26,741 nucleotides of DNA from Prevotella sp. UBA4339 (GCA_002393725.1 DGTJ01000074.1:1-26741); one strand, 5' to 3'; positions 8,391 to 15,274 are shown, counted from the first letter of the stretch. Translations and numbers: made by a program. Notes: generated by a model not told the origin, from the sequence alone.

Positions 8391-9191
8391 TTACCCCTTC
8401 TCCTGCTGCAGTCTGTCGAGCTCCTGAAGCTGGAAGCTCTTCTTCCTGAGTTCGAACGACTCTGTGAGGTACTTCTTGCGCACGATCTCATTGGCGGCAA
8501 GCTCCTCCGGGGTACCCTGGAAGAGGATACGTCCCTCGAACAAGAGGTATGCACGGTCGGTGATGGCCAGGGTCTCGTCTACGTTATGGTCGGTTATGAG
8601 GATACCGATATTAAGGTATTTCAGTTTATACACTATCTGCTGTATATCCTCTACTGCAATAGGGTCCACACCCGCAAACGGCTCGTCAAGCATTATGAAC
8701 TTCGGCTCAATGGCCAGGCACCGCGCTATCTCCGTCCTTCGGCGCTCACCTCCCGAGAGGCGGTCTCCAGTATTCTTACGCACCTTCTCCAGACGGAACT
8801 CAGCTATCAGCTCCTCAAGCTTCTTTAGTTGGTAGTCGCGCGGCTTGCCGGTCATCTCCAGCACGGAGAGGATATTGTCTTCCACCGTCATCTTGCGGAA
8901 TACCGATGCCTCCTGTGCCAGATAGCCTATACCGGCACGAGCCCTCTTATACACGGGGAACCCCGTCACCTCCTGGTCGCCAAGGAAGATATGCCCGCCG
9001 TTGGGAACTATCAAGCCTGTCGTCATGTAGAATGAGGTGGTCTTTCCGGCACCGTTAGGTCCGAGCAGTCCTACTATCTCTCCCTGCTTCACATCGAAGC
9101 TGACATTATTGACAACGGTACGCTTGCCATACCGTTTTACCAGCCCCTCGGTACGGAGCACTAATCGCTCGCTATTTGTATTCTCGTCCAT
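8391..9191 (-). CDS. lptB: LPS export ABC transporter ATP-binding protein LptB
   Basis: From ATG 9191 this is a 266-residue ABC ATPase. Walker A is GPNGAGKT (44-51), the ABC signature LSGGE (145-149), Walker B FIMLDEP (165-171), and the H-loop His is at about 202 in ITDHNVDETL, a sequence typical of LptB. LptB powers lipopolysaccharide extraction from the inner membrane with LptF/LptG, which are not in this window. The open frame extends four codons upstream to a TTG at 9203, but that codon lies inside the promoter -7 box, so the ATG is preferred; the leader would then be only a few nucleotides. The C-terminus has about 20 extra charged residues (ELRKKSFQLQELDRLQQEKG) beyond E. coli LptB. It is transcribed divergently from the Mla-type transporter genes. 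Confidence 0.93.
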   Translation of the reverse strand: MDENTNSERLVLRTEGLVKRYGKRTVVNNVSFDVKQGEIVGLLGPNGAGKTTSFYMTTGLIVPNGGHIFLGDQEVTGFPVYKRARAGIGYLAQEASVFRKMTVEDNILSVLEMTGKPRDYQLKKLEELIAEFRLEKVRKNTGDRLSGGERRRTEIARCLAIEPKFIMLDEPFAGVDPIAVEDIQQIVYKLKYLNIGILITDHNVDETLAITDRAYLLFEGRILFQGTPEELAANEIVRKKYLTESFELRKKSFQLQELDRLQQEKG

Positions 9192-9200
9192 AATCGGGTG

Positions 9201-9208
9201 CAAAGGTA
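9201..9208 (-). promoter_or_regulatory. Promoter -7 element for lptB
   Basis: The minus strand reads TACCTTTG then CACCCG, a TAnnTTTG match, ending 9 nt before the lptB ATG at 9191. Transcription would start about 4-6 nt beyond the box, predicting a nearly leaderless mRNA. The -33 region falls inside the 9-bp tandem repeats and shows no clean TTTG. Confidence 0.6.
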
Positions 9209-9220
9209 AGCATTTTTTGG

Positions 9221-9257
9221 GAGTTAAAGGAGTTAAAGGAGTTAAAGGGAGTTAAAG
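9221..9257. repeat. Four tandem 9-bp repeats between divergent promoters
   Basis: GAGTTAAAG is repeated at 9221-9229, 9230-9238, 9239-9247 and, after one extra G, 9249-9257. The array lies between the lptB -7 box (9201-9208) and the mlaE -7 box (9295-9302). No coding function is visible. Confidence 0.9.
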
Positions 9258-9294
9258 ACAAATGTTTTTTAATCATATAATGCACCAAAATGAG

Positions 9295-9302
9295 TATCTT
9301 TG
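9295..9302 (+). promoter_or_regulatory. Promoter -7 element for the MlaE/MlaF-type transporter genes
   Basis: TATCTTTG followed by CACCCG matches the Bacteroidetes TAnnTTTG element. It overlaps the first in-frame ATG (9290), which implies that translation starts downstream at ATG 9326, leaving a leader of about 16-20 nt. No good -33 TTTG is seen; a T-run lies at 9265-9270. Confidence 0.6.
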
Positions 9303-9325
9303 CACCCGAAATCATTAAACAGGGT

Positions 9326-10072
9326 ATGTTAATTCTCAAATGGCTGTCCGTTTTTGGCAGGTATCTCATGCTTATGGGGCGTACGTTCTCACGTCCTGAG
9401 AGGCTCCGTATGTTCCTCAAGCAGTATGTCAAGGAGATGGCCCAGCTGGGAGTCAACTCCATCGGCATCGTGCTGCTTATCTCTTTCTTCATCGGAGCCG
9501 TGATCTGCATCCAGATGAAGCTGAACATCCAGAGTCCATGGATGCCTCGCTGGGTGTCGGGCTATACCACCCGTGAGATTCTTCTGCTCGAGTTCTCCAG
9601 CAGCATCATGTGTCTGATCCTGGCAGGAAAGGTGGGTTCGAACATCGCCTCCGAGCTCGGCACGATGCGCGTCACCCAGCAGATCGACGCTTTGGAGATC
9701 ATGGGAGTCAACTCCGCCAGCTACCTTATCCTGCCGAAGATCATGGGCATGCTCACCATCATGCCTATCCTCGTGATATTCTCCTCAGCCACAGGCATCC
9801 TCGGTGCGTATGCCACAGCCTACGTAGGTCATGTGCTGCCGCCCGACGACCTCACCCTTGGCCTGCAGCACGACTTCAAGCCGTGGTTCATGTGGATGAG
9901 TATCATAAAGAGTCAGTTCTTTGCATTCATCATATCCAGTGTGCCTGCTTTCTGCGGATATACCGTCGAAGGCGGCAGCGTGAATGTAGGCAAGGCGAGT
10001 ACCGATGCTGTGGTGACGTCGAGCATACTCATACTCTTCAGTGATGTATTCTTAACACAGCTATTGTCATGA
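9326..10072 (+). CDS. mlaE: MlaE-family ABC transporter permease
   Basis: From ATG 9326 this is a 248-residue polytopic inner-membrane protein. It carries the MlaE family hallmark: LAGKVGSNIASELGT followed by MRVTQQIDALEIMGVN (about 99-129). Hydrophobic segments lie at about 45-63, 85-103, 140-172, 195-212 and 228-246. MlaE-type permeases work with an MlaF ATPase and an MCE-domain protein to move phospholipids between the membranes. The frame is open from an ATG at 9290, but that start lies within the promoter -7 box, so 9326 is preferred; the resulting MLILKWLSVFGRYLMLMG start resembles relatives. The stop overlaps the start of the ATPase gene by 4 bp (ATGA), indicating translational coupling. 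No MlaD/MCE gene follows, so that partner must be encoded elsewhere. Confidence 0.92.
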   Translation: MLILKWLSVFGRYLMLMGRTFSRPERLRMFLKQYVKEMAQLGVNSIGIVLLISFFIGAVICIQMKLNIQSPWMPRWVSGYTTREILLLEFSSSIMCLILAGKVGSNIASELGTMRVTQQIDALEIMGVNSASYLILPKIMGMLTIMPILVIFSSATGILGAYATAYVGHVLPPDDLTLGLQHDFKPWFMWMSIIKSQFFAFIISSVPAFCGYTVEGGSVNVGKASTDAVVTSSILILFSDVFLTQLLS

Positions 10073-10842
10073 TTGAGGTTAAGAATCTATACAAATCATT
10101 CGAAGGCAAGGACGTGCTGAAGAATATCAACACAGTCTTTGAGGATGGCAAGACCAACCTTATCATCGGACGAAGCGGCAGCGGAAAGACCGTACTGATG
10201 AAGAACCTCGTAGGTCTTCTCGAACCCACCAGCGGACAGGTGCTTTACGACGGGCGCGACTTCGTAAAGATGTCGAAGCACGAGAAGGTGATGATGCGCC
10301 GCGAGATGGGAATGATCTTCCAGAGCGCCGCCCTCTTCGACTCCCTGACAGTACTGGAGAACGTGATGTTCCCGCTTGACATGTTCTCCACGATGAATCT
10401 CCGTGAGCGCCGCAAAAGGGCTATGGACTGCCTCGACCGCGTGAATCTCAACGGAGCAGAAGAGAAGTTCCCCGGCGAGATCTCCGGAGGTATGCAGAAG
10501 CGCGTGGCAATCGCACGTGCCATCTCGCTGAACCCAAAGTACCTGTTCTGCGACGAGCCCAACTCCGGCCTCGACCCCAAGACGTCGCTCGTCATCGACG
10601 AACTGCTGCAAAGCATCACCAAAGAATTTGACATTACAACCATCATCAACACCCACGACATGAACTCCGTGATGGGTATCGGCGAAAACATCCTCTTCAT
10701 CTATGAAGGAGAGAAGGAGTGGCAGGGACAGAGCAGTCAGATCATGCGTTCTGACAACGAGCGGCTCACTGACTTCATCTTCGCCAGCGACTTATTGAAA
10801 AACATGCGCCAGGTAGTGCTAAAGAACGGTCTCGAGCTCTGA
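10069..10842 (+). CDS. mlaF: MlaF-type ABC transporter ATP-binding protein
   Basis: A 257-residue ABC ATPase: Walker A GRSGSGKT (34-41), Q-loop Gln85 in MIFQSAALFDSLTVLENV, variant signature ISGGMQKR (138-145), Walker B YLFCDEP (158-164), the SGLDP D-loop, and His196 in the H-loop (NTHDMNSV). The SGGMQKR signature and QSAALFDSLTV are characteristic of the MlaF/Ttg2A family. It overlaps the permease gene by 4 bp and should form the MlaEF core that drives lipid transport at the inner membrane. In this window it ends the two-gene unit; the following gene has its own promoter. Substrate and direction of transport are inferred from the family. Confidence 0.93.
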   Translation: MIEVKNLYKSFEGKDVLKNINTVFEDGKTNLIIGRSGSGKTVLMKNLVGLLEPTSGQVLYDGRDFVKMSKHEKVMMRREMGMIFQSAALFDSLTVLENVMFPLDMFSTMNLRERRKRAMDCLDRVNLNGAEEKFPGEISGGMQKRVAIARAISLNPKYLFCDEPNSGLDPKTSLVIDELLQSITKEFDITTIINTHDMNSVMGIGENILFIYEGEKEWQGQSSQIMRSDNERLTDFIFASDLLKNMRQVVLKNGLEL

Positions 10843-10888
10843 TTAGACTCCTTTTTGCACTTTTTTCGCTTTTTTCCACCACTTTTGT

Positions 10889-10918
10889 TTTGCATTTCAT
10901 AATTTTTTTGTATATTTG
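10889..10918 (+). promoter_or_regulatory. Promoter of the partner-switching operon
   Basis: TTTG at 10889-10892 is followed after 18 bp by TATATTTG (10911-10918) and then CAGCC. This closely fits the Bacteroidetes -33/-7 pattern. The box ends 26 bp before the preferred ATG at 10945. The preceding T-rich stretch after mlaF shows no hairpin. Confidence 0.65.
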
Positions 10919-10944
10919 CAGCCATAATTATATACGTGCGACGC

Positions 10945-13095
10945 ATGAACCAGAACCGTATCATAATTTTCCTGTCCATACTGATGGCTGCTACCTTTGC
11001 AAAAGCAGGGGTGATAGACTCTCTGCATCAGGCTCTTGCCTCCCAGCAAGGCAAAGACCGCATCATCACACTGGGACAGATATTCCAGATAAGCCAGAGC
11101 ACACAAGACGCCGACGCGCAGTATGCCCACCTTAACGAACTGCTGAATGAGTGCCGCAGACAGAAAGACGACGAGAGGACTGCCCAGACACTCAACGAGC
11201 GCATCACCTGGTTCTACAACAACGACTATAACGACTCCGTCTACAAATACAAGGAAGAAGACCTTGAATTCATGCGTCACACCCAGCAGTGGAGATACTA
11301 CTACGGTTACTGGTGCCTTGCCGCCAACACCTACGTCTATGACGGCAAGTTGACCATCGGACTCAAAGAGGCCGAGAAGCTGTATGCCGACGCCAAGGAG
11401 CGCAGCAATTCCCTCGGAATGGGACTGGGATACTATGCTCTGGGAAACGCCTACTACGCCCTCAACGACATGGAGGAGACCACCAGTGCCTACAAGAAGA
11501 GTATCGACCTGCTGCTCCACCAGAAGCCCCTGCCCGTACAGCTCACGGAGATATTCTCCTCACAGACCGAGGCTCTTGAGCGCACCCAGGACTATAAGCA
11601 GATGGACAAGAGCAACGCACAGTGGAGAGAGTACATCGACCTGCTCATGAAAGAATACGGCGTGGAGAAAGACCATATAGGACTCTTCAACATCTGGGCA
11701 TACTACTATATCAGCTGTTCGCAGGCAGACATGGGACAGGAGCGCTACGATGCTGCCGCAGAGCACCTTGGCAAGGCCCGCGACTACATCCTCTCCGATG
11801 ACGACAAAGACAACCTCTTCCGCACCTGGATGTACTACCGCACCCGTCTATGCATGCTGCGCAACTTCTGGCCTGAAGCACTTGTGTACAGCAACAAGCT
11901 GATGCAGATGGCAGAGGCCAATGAAGACAAGACCGATATGGTGAACTACCTTAAGCAGCGTGCGGAGATAATGCTGGTGCTGGGACGTTACACCGAGGCA
12001 TCGGAGTTATACAAGAAGATGTACGAGATCACCGACTCCATCAACGGCTATGAGACCAAGAAGTCGATAGCGGAGATGAACACCATCATGAAGATCGACG
12101 AGATAAAGGTGCTCGAGGAGCGCCAGCGTGCCAATCAGCAGCGCTTAGGCATCATCATCATCTCAACGATAATCGTACTCTCACTGGGCATCTTCCTCTT
12201 ATTCCGCATACGTGCTGCACGAAAGCTTAAGAAAGCCCACCATGCGCTCGAAGATGCACACAGCAAGCTGGAGGAGACGCACAGCAAGCTGGAAGAGACC
12301 CACCAGCAGCTGCTCACTGCCTACGACCAGCTTGAGGAGACCACTATCGCCAAGGAGCGCATCGAGAGCGACCTCCGTATCGCCAGGGAGATACAGATGT
12401 CGATGGTGCCTCACAACTTCCCTGACCGTCCCGACCTCGACCTCTACGCATCGATGACACCCGCCAAGGAGGTGGGCGGCGACCTCTACGGCTACCACCT
12501 TGCCGGCGACAAGCTGTACTTCTGCCTTGGCGACGTATCAGGAAAGGGAGTGCCTGCATCACTGTTCATGGCCCAGGCCACACGACTGTTCCGCACCCTG
12601 GCAGCACAGAAGCTGATGCCAGCAGACATAGCGACACAGATCAACGCCGCCCTCTCAGGCGAAGACAATGAGAGAGGCATGTTCGTGACGATGTTCATCG
12701 GACTCATCGACCTCACCAACGGTCACCTCGACTTCTGCAACGCAGGTCATAACCCGCCGGTACTCATCGGCGAAGGCACAACGGAGTTCATCGACATGAT
12801 ACCCAACGCTCCTATCGGCCTGTGGCCCGACTTGGAGTACGAGGGAGAGGAGATAGCCGACATCAGCGACAAGCCCCTCTTCGTATATACCGACGGACTC
12901 AACGAGGCCGAGAACCGCCAGCAGGAGCAGTTCACCGACGAGAAGCTGCTCGAGCTGCTCCAGACGCGGCCGTTCGTGAGCTGCGAGCAGACCGTAGAGA
13001 TGCTGCGCGACGAGGTGGAGAAGCATCGTGACGGTGCCGAGCCTAACGACGACCTCACCATGCTCTGTGTGAAAGTAAAGACTATTAATCAATAA
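10945..13095 (+). CDS. TPR-containing membrane PP2C/SpoIIE-type serine phosphatase
   Basis: A protein of about 716 residues. Segments in order: signal peptide (NRIIIFLSILMAATFAKA); a helical region with TPR-like repeats, about 25-385 (LGMGLGYYALGNAYYAL, AEIMLVLGRYTEASELYKKMY); one transmembrane helix at about 401-423 (LGIIIISTIIVLSLGIFLLF); a coiled coil with repeated HSKLEETH heptads, about 424-470; and a SpoIIE/PP2C domain from about 495 to the end. The PP2C metal-site motifs are intact: VGGDLYGY, GDVSGKG (about 529-535), AGHNPP, YTDGLNEA and NDDLTML. It should be a periplasmic sensor signalling to a cytoplasmic phosphatase, acting like RsbU/RsbP on the downstream STAS protein. The frame extends to a GTG at 10936, but ATG 10945 is preferred because it leads straight into the signal peptide. 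It is 15 bp upstream of the RsbW-like gene. Confidence 0.9.
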   Translation: MNQNRIIIFLSILMAATFAKAGVIDSLHQALASQQGKDRIITLGQIFQISQSTQDADAQYAHLNELLNECRRQKDDERTAQTLNERITWFYNNDYNDSVYKYKEEDLEFMRHTQQWRYYYGYWCLAANTYVYDGKLTIGLKEAEKLYADAKERSNSLGMGLGYYALGNAYYALNDMEETTSAYKKSIDLLLHQKPLPVQLTEIFSSQTEALERTQDYKQMDKSNAQWREYIDLLMKEYGVEKDHIGLFNIWAYYYISCSQADMGQERYDAAAEHLGKARDYILSDDDKDNLFRTWMYYRTRLCMLRNFWPEALVYSNKLMQMAEANEDKTDMVNYLKQRAEIMLVLGRYTEASELYKKMYEITDSINGYETKKSIAEMNTIMKIDEIKVLEERQRANQQRLGIIIISTIIVLSLGIFLLFRIRAARKLKKAHHALEDAHSKLEETHSKLEETHQQLLTAYDQLEETTIAKERIESDLRIAREIQMSMVPHNFPDRPDLDLYASMTPAKEVGGDLYGYHLAGDKLYFCLGDVSGKGVPASLFMAQATRLFRTLAAQKLMPADIATQINAALSGEDNERGMFVTMFIGLIDLTNGHLDFCNAGHNPPVLIGEGTTEFIDMIPNAPIGLWPDLEYEGEEIADISDKPLFVYTDGLNEAENRQQEQFTDEKLLELLQTRPFVSCEQTVEMLRDEVEKHRDGAEPNDDLTMLCVKVKTINQ

Positions 13096-13110
13096 TTATA
13101 AATCCTAGAG

Positions 13111-13521
13111 ATGATGAAAAAGAAAATCTGCATCAAGAATCGCTTAGACGACCTTGCAAAAGTCAATCAGTTCGTTGAAGAGATTGGCGACGAACTGGGA
13201 CTTGACATGGAGCTCCTGATGAACCTGAACCTCGTCATGGAGGAGATGGTGGTCAATGTCATTTCCTATGCCTATCCTGAAGGTGTCGAAGCAGACATTG
13301 AGCTAATAGCAGAGTGCGACGGAAAGGAACTGAAGTTCGTACTCAGCGACCGAGGCAAGGAGTTTGACCCCACCATGTCGGAAAGTGCTGATATGGAAGA
13401 GAACCCCGCAGAGCGCGACCTGGGCGGAATGGGCATCTACATCGTAAAGAACATCATGAACGAGGTGACCTACCAGAGGCTTGAGGGGAAGAACCTACTG
13501 ACAATGAAAAAAGAGATTTAA
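13111..13521 (+). CDS. RsbW-like ATP-binding anti-sigma factor/serine kinase
   Basis: A 136-residue single-domain GHKL ATPase of the RsbW/SpoIIAB type. The N-box is LVMEEMVVNVISYAYP (about 41-56), with the catalytic-type Glu and Asn. G1 is DRGKEFDP (80-87) and G2 is LGGMGIYIVKNIMNE (104-118). Such proteins phosphorylate a STAS antagonist and otherwise hold a target protein, classically a sigma factor. Two adjacent Met codons (13111, 13114) are equally possible starts. It lies between the SpoIIE phosphatase and the STAS gene, the usual partner-switching order. Its bound target cannot be read from the sequence; in Bacteroidetes it need not be a sigma factor. Confidence 0.88.
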   Translation: MMKKKICIKNRLDDLAKVNQFVEEIGDELGLDMELLMNLNLVMEEMVVNVISYAYPEGVEADIELIAECDGKELKFVLSDRGKEFDPTMSESADMEENPAERDLGGMGIYIVKNIMNEVTYQRLEGKNLLTMKKEI

Positions 13522-13560
13522 ACAACAAAATAAGAACAAACAAAAAATAATTCAAAAGCT

Positions 13561-13875
13561 ATGACAAAGATTATTAAAGAAGGTGGCAAGACCATCATCC
13601 AGACAGGTGCACGAATTGACACCATGAACGCTAACCAGTTTGAAGAGGACATCAAGCCTGCTCTGCAGGACGGAGGCGTTGACCTCGAGATGGACTGTTC
13701 AGAACTCACCTACATGGCTTCTTCCGGCCTGCGTATCATCCAGAAGACCATGCGTACCGTAATGCAGCTTAGGGGTCAGTTCAAGATGACCAACGTAAGC
13801 CCGGAAATCTACAAGGTGCTTGCAATGACAGGCTTCACAAAGTTTATAAAGGTTGAAAAGAAAAAGGAAGAGTAG
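13561..13875 (+). CDS. STAS-domain anti-sigma factor antagonist (RsbV/SpoIIAA-like)
   Basis: A 104-residue protein that is a single STAS domain. The phosphoacceptor loop is CSELTYMASSGLRIIQK, with the candidate serines at 54 and 55 before Gly56; the C-terminal part (FKMTNVSPEIYKVLAMTGFTKFI) is the usual STAS helix-strand ending. Relative to the common MDSSGL motif an Ala replaces the Asp, a variant found in other STAS proteins. It is expected to be phosphorylated by the preceding RsbW-like kinase and dephosphorylated by the SpoIIE phosphatase, so controlling release of the kinase's partner. It lies 39 bp after the kinase gene and 3 bp before the HATPase gene, consistent with one operon. Confidence 0.88.
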   Translation: MTKIIKEGGKTIIQTGARIDTMNANQFEEDIKPALQDGGVDLEMDCSELTYMASSGLRIIQKTMRTVMQLRGQFKMTNVSPEIYKVLAMTGFTKFIKVEKKKEE

Positions 13876-13878
13876 TCT

Positions 13879-14790
13879 ATGGTAATCGTTATCATTATCC
13901 TGGTGCTGATCATAGCAGGCCTTGCTACAGCACTGTATTTCCAGATCAAATCGGCAAACAAAAATGCCGAGGATCAGAAGCAGCTGCTGAAAGACTACCA
14001 GAGGCGTGTGGACGAGCAGGAGAAGCTGCTCTCCGACTATCGCTCCCTGGAGCAGAACTTCGACAGCGTGGGAGAAGGCTACGAGCAGGCTCTGCTGGCC
14101 TTCGACAAGATGGAGGAGGACAGGGCGATGATGAATAGCACCATCAGCACCCTGCAGCAGCAGAACCACGACCTCCAGGAGAACTATCAGAAGCTCAGCG
14201 GCTCACTCCTGCAGAAGAAGGAGATCATCGAGAAGGCAGCCAACGCTGCCAAGAAGCAGATAGCTGCCAATCCAGCCTCTGCCCTCCGCAAGCTGAACGA
14301 CGTCCTCAATGCCAATGATATCAATATGGAGACAGCCCTTGATACTGATGACAATGTCACCATAGGCGATATCATCGACAAGGCTGTAGAAGAGTCGGGC
14401 ATCAAGGCCAACGGCTATCTGACCTTCAGTATCGAGGCCGGTGAGGATGTCAAGTCGATGATGATACTCACCAACGAGGCAGCGCTGACCCGCGCTCTGA
14501 GTGCCGTGCTCGACAATGCGGGCAAGTTCACTACCGAGGGTGGCGTCAAGCTCATCGTCAGCGAAGAGGCATCGAAGATCAAGTTCGTAGTAGAGGATAC
14601 CGGCTCAGGTATTCCTGCAGAAGATGCGGAGAAGATATTCGAGCCGTTCACGAAGCTCAACAGCTTCTTCGACGGTGCAGGTATCGGACTGACTGCAGCT
14701 CGCAGCATCGCTCGCCGCCTGAACGGTGACCTGGTGCTCGACGGAAGCTATACCACCGGAGCACGATTCGCGCTCACCGTACCGGAATAA
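13879..14790 (+). CDS. Membrane HATPase protein, histidine-kinase-like without a recognisable H-box
   Basis: A 303-residue protein with an N-terminal transmembrane helix (about 2-21), a long coiled coil (about 25-125) and a GHKL ATPase domain (about 195-303). The ATPase motifs are complete: N-box LDNAGKF (211-217), G1 DTGSGIP (240-246), F-box FEPF (254-257) and G2 DGAGIGLTAARSIARRLNG. The only histidine in the whole protein is His97 (QQQNHDLQ) within the coiled coil; no DHp-type HE(L/I)(R/K)xP motif exists. It is thus either a degenerate sensor kinase, an ATP-binding regulator, or a kinase acting on another residue or protein. It starts 3 bp after the STAS stop, so it is translationally linked to the partner-switching module. 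No response regulator follows. Confidence 0.82.
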   Translation: MVIVIIILVLIIAGLATALYFQIKSANKNAEDQKQLLKDYQRRVDEQEKLLSDYRSLEQNFDSVGEGYEQALLAFDKMEEDRAMMNSTISTLQQQNHDLQENYQKLSGSLLQKKEIIEKAANAAKKQIAANPASALRKLNDVLNANDINMETALDTDDNVTIGDIIDKAVEESGIKANGYLTFSIEAGEDVKSMMILTNEAALTRALSAVLDNAGKFTTEGGVKLIVSEEASKIKFVVEDTGSGIPAEDAEKIFEPFTKLNSFFDGAGIGLTAARSIARRLNGDLVLDGSYTTGARFALTVPE

Positions 14791-14825
14791 GCTGACACCG
14801 ACAGGTGTTCAAGCACTGAAAAAGC

Positions 14826-14861
14826 AAGAGGCTGTGTCATAATAGAATGGCATAGCCTCTT
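14826..14861 (+). terminator. Rho-independent terminator of the partner-switching operon
   Basis: An 11-bp stem (AAGAGGCTGTG paired with CATAGCCTCTT, one G-T pair) with a 14-nt loop lies 35 bp past the HATPase gene stop and is followed by TTGTATATCTT. The downstream T-tract is short but the stem is strong and well placed. Confidence 0.7.
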
Positions 14862-14929
14862 TGTATATCTTAACAAAGATAACACGGGGACAGGAACACC
14901 GTGTTCTTGTTAGATCTATGACAAGCTCA

Positions 14930-15052
14930 ATGTTAGGTCTTATGTTAGGTCTCATGTTAGGTCTATGTTACCTCTATGTTAGGTCTTGGAAGGGGCGAAA
15001 TCTCTCGAAAGCCCTTTCTACAGGGACTTTTGCGAAAAACAATGTTAGGTCT
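14930..15052. repeat. Six copies of an 11-bp direct repeat (ATGTTAGGTCT)
   Basis: ATGTTAGGTCT occurs at 14930-14940, 14942-14952, 14954-14964, 14976-14986 and 15042-15052, with one variant ATGTTACCTCT at 14965-14975. The first five are spaced 11-12 bp apart, about one helical turn; the sixth is displaced. This is the first repeat family in the gene-free stretch 14791-15582. Confidence 0.92.
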
Positions 15053-15077
15053 TGCTATAAGTAGCAATTATTCTCCA

Positions 15078-15157
15078 ATACTTGGCACTTATTAATCGAT
15101 ACTTGGCACTTATTTATCGATACTTGGCACTTATTGGGCAATAACTGCCAAGTATCG
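15078..15157. repeat. Three 21-bp tandem repeats ending in a 40-bp palindrome
   Basis: ATACTTGGCACTTATT begins at 15078, 15099 and 15120, an exact 21-bp period; the units are joined by AATCG or TATCG-like spacers. The last unit pairs with an inverted copy: CGATACTTGGCA (15118-15129) against TGCCAAGTATCG (15146-15157), 12 bp perfect. Inside it TTATTG and CAATAA pair again, separated by a C-C mismatch from the outer stem, so the whole 40 bp can fold into one long hairpin with a tiny loop. Role unknown. Confidence 0.92.
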
Positions 15158-15211
15158 GATGCGGTGTGTGCTGGCCAGCCGGTGAAGATGATTCCCATTA
15201 AGGGGAGTGCT

Positions 15212-15274
15212 GCAGTCCCAACGTGGGACTGCGATGTTCCCAACGTGGGAATACGACAGTCCCAACGTGGGACT
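15212..15274. repeat. Three palindromic repeats with a 22-bp period (CCCAACGTGGG core)
   Basis: The core TCCCAACGTGGGA begins at 15216, 15238 and 15260, exactly 22 bp apart. Flanking bases keep the dyad symmetry in each copy even though they differ: GCAGTCCCA/TGGGACTGC (15212-15232), TTCCCA/TGGGAA (15237-15251) and AGTCCCA/TGGGACT (15258-15274), all around a central ACG. That compensatory variation favours a structural or protein-binding role over chance. Confidence 0.9.

Noticed and set aside
9290..9325. Upstream ATG at 9290 as the start of the MlaE-type permease
   Set aside because: The -7 promoter box TATCTTTG (9295-9302) lies inside these codons, so the ATG would not be in the transcript; ATG 9326 fits the family N-terminus better.
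14826..14861. AGAGGCTGTGTCATAAT hairpin as an insertion-sequence end
   Set aside because: Similar words occur at some IS ends, but no transposase, matching second end or target duplication is visible; position just after an operon favours a terminator.
14861..15064. Plus-strand frame of 67 codons with LGLMLGLM repeats
   Set aside because: The repetitive peptide comes from the ATGTTAGGTCT array. It begins inside the terminator tail and has no ribosome-binding site.
14930..15274. Possible CRISPR array in the repeat-rich gap
   Set aside because: The repeats are 11-22 bp, the units are contiguous or separated by only a few bases, there are no unique spacers of about 30 bp, and no cas genes are nearby.
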